NCBI GenBank assembly: GCA_946481355.1
Contig: CAMLNH010000092.1
Coordinates: 1-8,956, forward strand
DNA from: an uncultured Curvibacter sp.
Lineage (GTDB): Bacteria; Pseudomonadota; Gammaproteobacteria; Burkholderiales; Burkholderiaceae
Length of the DNA: 8,956 nt
Direction: 5' to 3'
Shown here one piece after another: positions 5,818 through 8,956 of the stretch. A model generated the notes under the pieces. It was not told the origin of the DNA. It did not search any database and saw only the letters and a list, made by a program, of their open reading frames with translations. The position numbers were made by a program, and so were the translations under genes. Within the stretch, counting starts at the first letter, position 1, and each line of letters opens with the position of its first letter.

Positions 5818-6629
5818 CAGGTGAACTGCTGGCCGGGAACGTTCAGCCCCAGCCATCTTTGGGCCGCGCGCGCCAGAGGTTCCGGGTCACCGGTCGACAG
5901 CAATGTGACGCCAGGATGCAGGCTGGGGTCGTGTGAGCGCTCAGGCAGGTCTTTCAGCACCGCCAGCGTGCGTCGCGCCACCGGGGCGCCAGTCTCCACC
6001 AGCTCGACATTCGGGCCGGTCAGCATGCGAAGCACGTCGGCGGCGAAGGGGTAGTGGGTGCAGCCCAGCACCAGGGTGTCGATGGGGGGTAGACCTTTTC
6101 CATCGGCCTTGAGCGCCTCCCAGTAGCGTTTGCAGAGGGTATGGATGGCCGCTTTGTCATCGCGCTCGATGGCGTCTGCCAGACCGTCGCAGGCCTGGCT
6201 GCTGAAGTGAAGCGGTGAGTCAGAGCCACTTTCCAGACGTTGCCTCAGTCGGGCGTACCGCTCGCTTTCGACCGTCCCTCGTGTGCCCATCACGCCCACA
6301 TGACCGGTGCGTGTGAGGGCCGCTGCCGGCTTGAGCGCGGGCTCCACGCCCACGATGGGCCAGTCGGCATGCTCCGAGCGCAGGCCTTCGATGGCCAGAG
6401 CCGTAGCCGTGTTGCAGGCCACCACCAGGGCGTCGATGCCGAAGTGGTGGCGCAGGCCCTCCGTGATCCGGTGGGCGCGGTCGGCGATCTGCTGCGGGCT
6501 TCGCTCGCCATAAGGCGCATAGGCACCATCAGCGAGGTACACATAGTGCGCCTCAGGCATTTCGGCCAGCAATGCGCGCAGCACACTCAGGCCTCCGACG
6601 CCACTGTCGAAAACACCGATCGTTTTCAA
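5814..6629 (-). CDS. murI: Glutamate racemase
   Basis: MurI interconverts L- and D-glutamate in the cytoplasm, supplying D-Glu for peptidoglycan precursors. The 271-residue product has the usual length. It begins KTIGVFDSGVGGLS (2-15), with the catalytic-site Asp8-Ser9. The two catalytic cysteines are Cys72 (VACNTATA) and Cys190 (LGCTHYP), with His192 beside the latter. ADGAYAPYGER (33-43) is also typical. I place the start at the TTG at 6629-6627, not at the ATG at 6683-6681. The TTG lies directly before the conserved N-terminus, whereas the longer form adds 18 basic residues that come from reading the fumarase 3' end in another frame. TTG overlaps the fumarase stop as TTGA, so translation is probably coupled to fumarase. 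No strong ribosome site of its own is visible. Confidence 0.95.
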   Translation of the reverse strand: MKTIGVFDSGVGGLSVLRALLAEMPEAHYVYLADGAYAPYGERSPQQIADRAHRITEGLRHHFGIDALVVACNTATALAIEGLRSEHADWPIVGVEPALKPAAALTRTGHVGVMGTRGTVESERYARLRQRLESGSDSPLHFSSQACDGLADAIERDDKAAIHTLCKRYWEALKADGKGLPPIDTLVLGCTHYPFAADVLRMLTGPNVELVETGAPVARRTLAVLKDLPERSHDPSLHPGVTLLSTGDPEPLARAAQRWLGLNVPGQQFTC

Positions 6630-8164
6630 GCGGCAGCGACGGTGATGCCTTTGAACTCGCCGGAGGCGATGCGTTTTTCCCACTCGGCGGGACCCGTGAT
6701 GTGGGCGCTGGTGCCACCGGCATCGACCGCTACCGTGACGGGCATGTCGACCACGTCGAACTCGTAGATGGCCTCCATGCCCAGGTCTTCAAAGCCCACC
6801 ACCTTGGCGGCCTTGATGGCCTTGGAGACCAGATAGGCGCTGCCACCCACGGCCATCAGATAGGCGCTCTTCGCATCCTTGATGGCTTCAATGGCGGTCG
6901 GGCCACGCTCGGCCTTGCCGACCATGGCGATGAGACCCGTCTTCTCCAGCATCATGCGGGTGAACTTGTCCATGCGGGTGGCGGTGGTCGGGCCGGCCGG
7001 GCCGACCACTTCCTCGCGCACCGGATCGACCGGACCCACGTAGTAGATGACGCGGTTGGTGAAGTCCACCGGCAGCGGCTCGCCCTTGGCCAGCATGTCC
7101 TGGATGCGCTTGTGCGCGGCATCGCGGCCGGTGAGCATCTTGCCGTTGAGCAGCAGGGTCTGGCCGGGTTTCCAGCTGGCCACTTCTTCCTTGGTCAGCG
7201 TGTTCAGGTCCACCCGCTTGGACTTGTTGTAGTCGGGCGCCCAGTGCACGTTCGGCCACAGGTCCAGGCTGGGCGGGTCCATGTAGACCGGGCCGGAGCC
7301 GTCCATCACGAAGTGGGCGTGGCGCGTGGCCGCGCAGTTCGGGATCATGGCGATGGGCTTGCTGGCCGCGTGCGTCGGGTAGGTCTTGATCTTGACGTCC
7401 AGCACCGTGGTCAGGCCGCCCAGGCCCTGCGCGCCGATGCCCAGGGCATTGACCTTCTCGTAGAGTTCGATGCGCAGCTCTTCAAGTTTGTTCTGCGGCC
7501 CGCGTTGCAGCAGTTCGTACATGTCGATGTCGTCCATCAGCGCTTCCTTGGCCAGCAGCGCGGCTTTCTCTGCGGTGCCGCCAACGCCGATGCCCAGCAT
7601 GCCCGGCGGGCACCAGCCGGCGCCCATGGTGGGCACGGTCTTGAGCACCCAGTCGACGATGTTGTCGCTGGGGTTGAGCATGTAGACCTTGGATTTGTTC
7701 TCGGAGCCACCGCCCTTGGCCGCGACGATGACGTCGACCTTGTCACCGGGCACCACCTCCATGAAGACCACGGCAGGCGTGTTGTCCTTGGTGTTCTTGC
7801 GCTCGAAGATCGGGTCCGACAGCACGGAGGCGCGCAGCTTGTTGTCGGGGTTGTTGTAGCCGCGGCGCACGCCTTCGTCGATGGCGTCCTGGATGCTGCC
7901 GGTGAAGCCTTCCCATTTCACGTCCATGCCGATCTTGAGGAACACGTTGACGATGCCGGTGTCCTGGCAGATCGGGCGTTTGCCTTCGGCACACATGCGG
8001 CTGTTGGTCAGGATCTGCGCGATGGCGTCCTTGGCCGCGGCGCTTTGCTCGCGCTCGTAGGCGCGGGCCAGGTGGGCGATGTAGTCGGCCGGGTGGTAGT
8101 AGCTGATGTACTGGAGGGCGGCGGCAATCGACTCGATGAGGTCGTTCTGGCGGATGGTGGTCAT
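6626..8164 (-). CDS. fumA: Fumarate hydratase, class I (iron-sulfur)
   Basis: Class I fumarase hydrates fumarate to L-malate in the TCA cycle, using a [4Fe-4S] cluster that is sensitive to oxygen and superoxide. The 512-residue product carries both halves of the family: an alpha domain (about 1-290) and a beta domain (about 330-505, with GKMLTGRDAAHKR and YVGPVDPVREEVVGPAGPTT). The three probable cluster ligands are Cys66 (RPICQDTG), Cys185 (GAGWCPPG) and Cys277 (PNCAATRHAHF). The first two are 119 residues apart, as are Cys105 and Cys224 of E. coli FumA. It is some 35 residues shorter than E. coli FumA at the N-terminus, which is common outside enterics. ATG 8164-8162 is preferred, with GGAA about nine bases upstream. 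An upstream in-frame ATG would add 40 residues lying over the neighbouring gene's 3' end. It lies 37 bases after the YqhA-family gene and overlaps murI by four bases. fumA is a family label; fumA versus fumB orthology is not resolvable here. Confidence 0.95.
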   Translation of the reverse strand: MTTIRQNDLIESIAAALQYISYYHPADYIAHLARAYEREQSAAAKDAIAQILTNSRMCAEGKRPICQDTGIVNVFLKIGMDVKWEGFTGSIQDAIDEGVRRGYNNPDNKLRASVLSDPIFERKNTKDNTPAVVFMEVVPGDKVDVIVAAKGGGSENKSKVYMLNPSDNIVDWVLKTVPTMGAGWCPPGMLGIGVGGTAEKAALLAKEALMDDIDMYELLQRGPQNKLEELRIELYEKVNALGIGAQGLGGLTTVLDVKIKTYPTHAASKPIAMIPNCAATRHAHFVMDGSGPVYMDPPSLDLWPNVHWAPDYNKSKRVDLNTLTKEEVASWKPGQTLLLNGKMLTGRDAAHKRIQDMLAKGEPLPVDFTNRVIYYVGPVDPVREEVVGPAGPTTATRMDKFTRMMLEKTGLIAMVGKAERGPTAIEAIKDAKSAYLMAVGGSAYLVSKAIKAAKVVGFEDLGMEAIYEFDVVDMPVTVAVDAGGTSAHITGPAEWEKRIASGEFKGITVAAA

Positions 8165-8201
8165 GGGGCGTTTCCGGGAATGGTTCTTGGAGGCAATCGG
8201 A

Positions 8202-8804
8202 TCAGTGATCGGTTTTTTCGGCCACCGGATGCATGATGCGGTCGGTGGCGGCAATCGCCATGGCGCTGAGCAGGAAGACCACATGGATGATGGTCTGCCA
8301 CATCAGTACTTGCTCAGAGTAGTTGGCGGCGTTGATGAAGGTCTTGAGCAGGTGGATCGAGCTGATGCCGATGATGGCGGTGGCCAGCTTGACCTTGAGC
8401 ACTGAGGCGTTGACGTGGCTCAGCCACTCCGGCTGGTCCGGGTGGTTTTCCAGGTGCATGCGGCTGACGAAGGTCTCGTAGCCACCGACGATCACCATGA
8501 TGAGCAGGTTGCTGATCATCACCACGTCGATCAGCGCCAGCACCACGAGCATGATGATGGTCTCGTTCAGGGCAGTGACTTCGAAGCCGTCCTTGTAGCC
8601 GATGCTCTTGACCAGGGCGGCGAGCGCGTTCTGGTTGCCAAAGGCGGCTTCGATGAGGTGGACCAGTTCCACCCAGAAGTGGAACACGTAGATGGCCTGG
8701 GCGGCGATCAGACCGATGTACAGCGGCAGCTGCAGCCAGCGGCTGGCGAAAATCAGGTTGGGGAGGGCGCGCGTGGAACCGGGGGTTTTGACGGGGTCGC
8801 TCAT
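8202..8804 (-). CDS. YqhA/UPF0114 (TIGR00645-type) membrane protein
   Basis: A 200-residue integral membrane protein of the YqhA family, whose function is not established as far as I know. Four hydrophobic stretches are visible: about 24-44 (LPLYIGLIAAQAIYVF), 82-108 (a long one with MLVVLALIDVVMISNLLIMV), 136-157 (KLATAIIGISSIHLLKTF) and 168-187 (TIIHVVFLLSAMAIAA). The family-typical segments RWLQLPLYIGL, DVVMISNLLIMVIVGGYE and KTFIN are present. The short N-terminus and the charged C-terminus suggest a simple four-helix inner-membrane protein. E. coli YqhA is about 164 residues; this one is longer, chiefly in the N-terminus and the loop after helix 1. ATG 8804-8802 lacks a clear ribosome site, but no better start fits. 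It is the first gene of a leftward unit with fumarase and murI. Confidence 0.9.
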   Translation of the reverse strand: MSDPVKTPGSTRALPNLIFASRWLQLPLYIGLIAAQAIYVFHFWVELVHLIEAAFGNQNALAALVKSIGYKDGFEVTALNETIIMLVVLALIDVVMISNLLIMVIVGGYETFVSRMHLENHPDQPEWLSHVNASVLKVKLATAIIGISSIHLLKTFINAANYSEQVLMWQTIIHVVFLLSAMAIAATDRIMHPVAEKTDH

Positions 8805-8844
8805 GGGCTGGGTAGGTATTAGACTCGCGCTGGCTCAGGGCTCG

Positions 8845-8863
8845 CGCACTGTGCGGAATTGTA
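8845..8863 (-). promoter_or_regulatory. Candidate -10 element and palindrome upstream of the YqhA-fumarase-murI unit
   Basis: On the minus strand TACAAT (8863-8858) is a good -10 match. Just downstream, CGCAC-T-GTGCG (8845-8855) is a perfect odd-centre palindrome lying near the expected transcription start, where an operator could act. The nearest -35-like element, TTGCAG, is 22 bases away, which is too far for a standard promoter, so the call is tentative. The rest of 8805-8956 contains no supported gene. A GGCTC-GTAA-GAGCC hairpin is at 8923-8936 with no T-run after it. Confidence 0.35.
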
Positions 8864-8956
8864 GAAGCCCCCGCCACCGGGGTGACTGCAAATGGTCTCA
8901 AGATGCGCCAGTCCATGTAAGTGGCTCGTAAGAGCCCTTGCGCACATTCGCCGGGT

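Noticed and set aside
6630..6683. 18-residue N-terminal extension of MurI from an upstream ATG
   Set aside because: The extension is strongly basic, has no family counterpart, and lies over the fumarase coding end. The TTG at 6629 matches the conserved N-terminus and forms a TTGA overlap.
6572..8236. 554-codon open frame on the plus strand opposite fumarase
   Set aside because: It is antisense to a complete class I fumarase with all three cluster cysteines. The product is a low-complexity His/Val/Gly/Leu-rich shadow.
8165..8284. 40-residue N-terminal extension of fumarase
   Set aside because: It would overlap the YqhA-family gene's 3' end and adds sequence not typical of the family. ATG 8164 gives the expected N-terminus.
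8923..8936. Terminator from GGCTC-GTAA-GAGCC near the right edge
   Set aside because: The stem is only five bases long, no T-run follows on either strand, and the neighbouring gene lies outside the window.

Overview
The window is about 9 kb of GC-rich bacterial chromosome carrying core genes. The ClpX, Lon, class I fumarase and glutamate racemase sequences, and a small protein that I recall only from Burkholderiales, point to a betaproteobacterium, most likely a Comamonadaceae relative. This placement rests on remembered family sequences and not on a search. There is no phage, insertion sequence, CRISPR array or obvious island.

Left part, plus strand (1-3200): the 3' half of clpX, then a 75-base gap holding a strong hairpin, then a complete lon. 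These are two ATP-dependent proteolysis machines, in the classic clpX-lon order. The hupB gene that follows lon in E. coli is absent here.

Middle part, plus strand (3201-3817): a tRNA cluster, Gly(GCC) - Cys(GCA) - Gly(GCC) - Leu(UAA). A good sigma-70 promoter lies just after lon. The two tRNA-Gly genes are identical, and each is followed by its own rho-independent terminator with the same stem core, so the unit looks like a duplicated gene-plus-terminator block around tRNA-Cys.

Plus strand (3870-5789): a two-gene unit with a 3-base gap. It encodes a 207-residue uncharacterised soluble protein (probably the DUF6806 family) and an MFS transporter of the UMF1/Atg22-like type.

Right part, minus strand (8804 down to 5814): a compact three-gene unit read leftward. 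It encodes a four-helix YqhA/UPF0114 membrane protein, class I [4Fe-4S] fumarate hydratase after a 37-base gap, and glutamate racemase, whose TTG start overlaps the fumarase stop in a TTGA junction. This unit converges on the MFS gene with 24 bases between the stop codons. The last 152 bases hold its upstream region.

I did not find a new biological system. The items most worth a second look are the duplicated tRNA-Gly/terminator blocks, the coupled fumarase-murI junction, the uncharacterised gene paired with the UMF1 transporter, and the hairpin in the clpX-lon gap.
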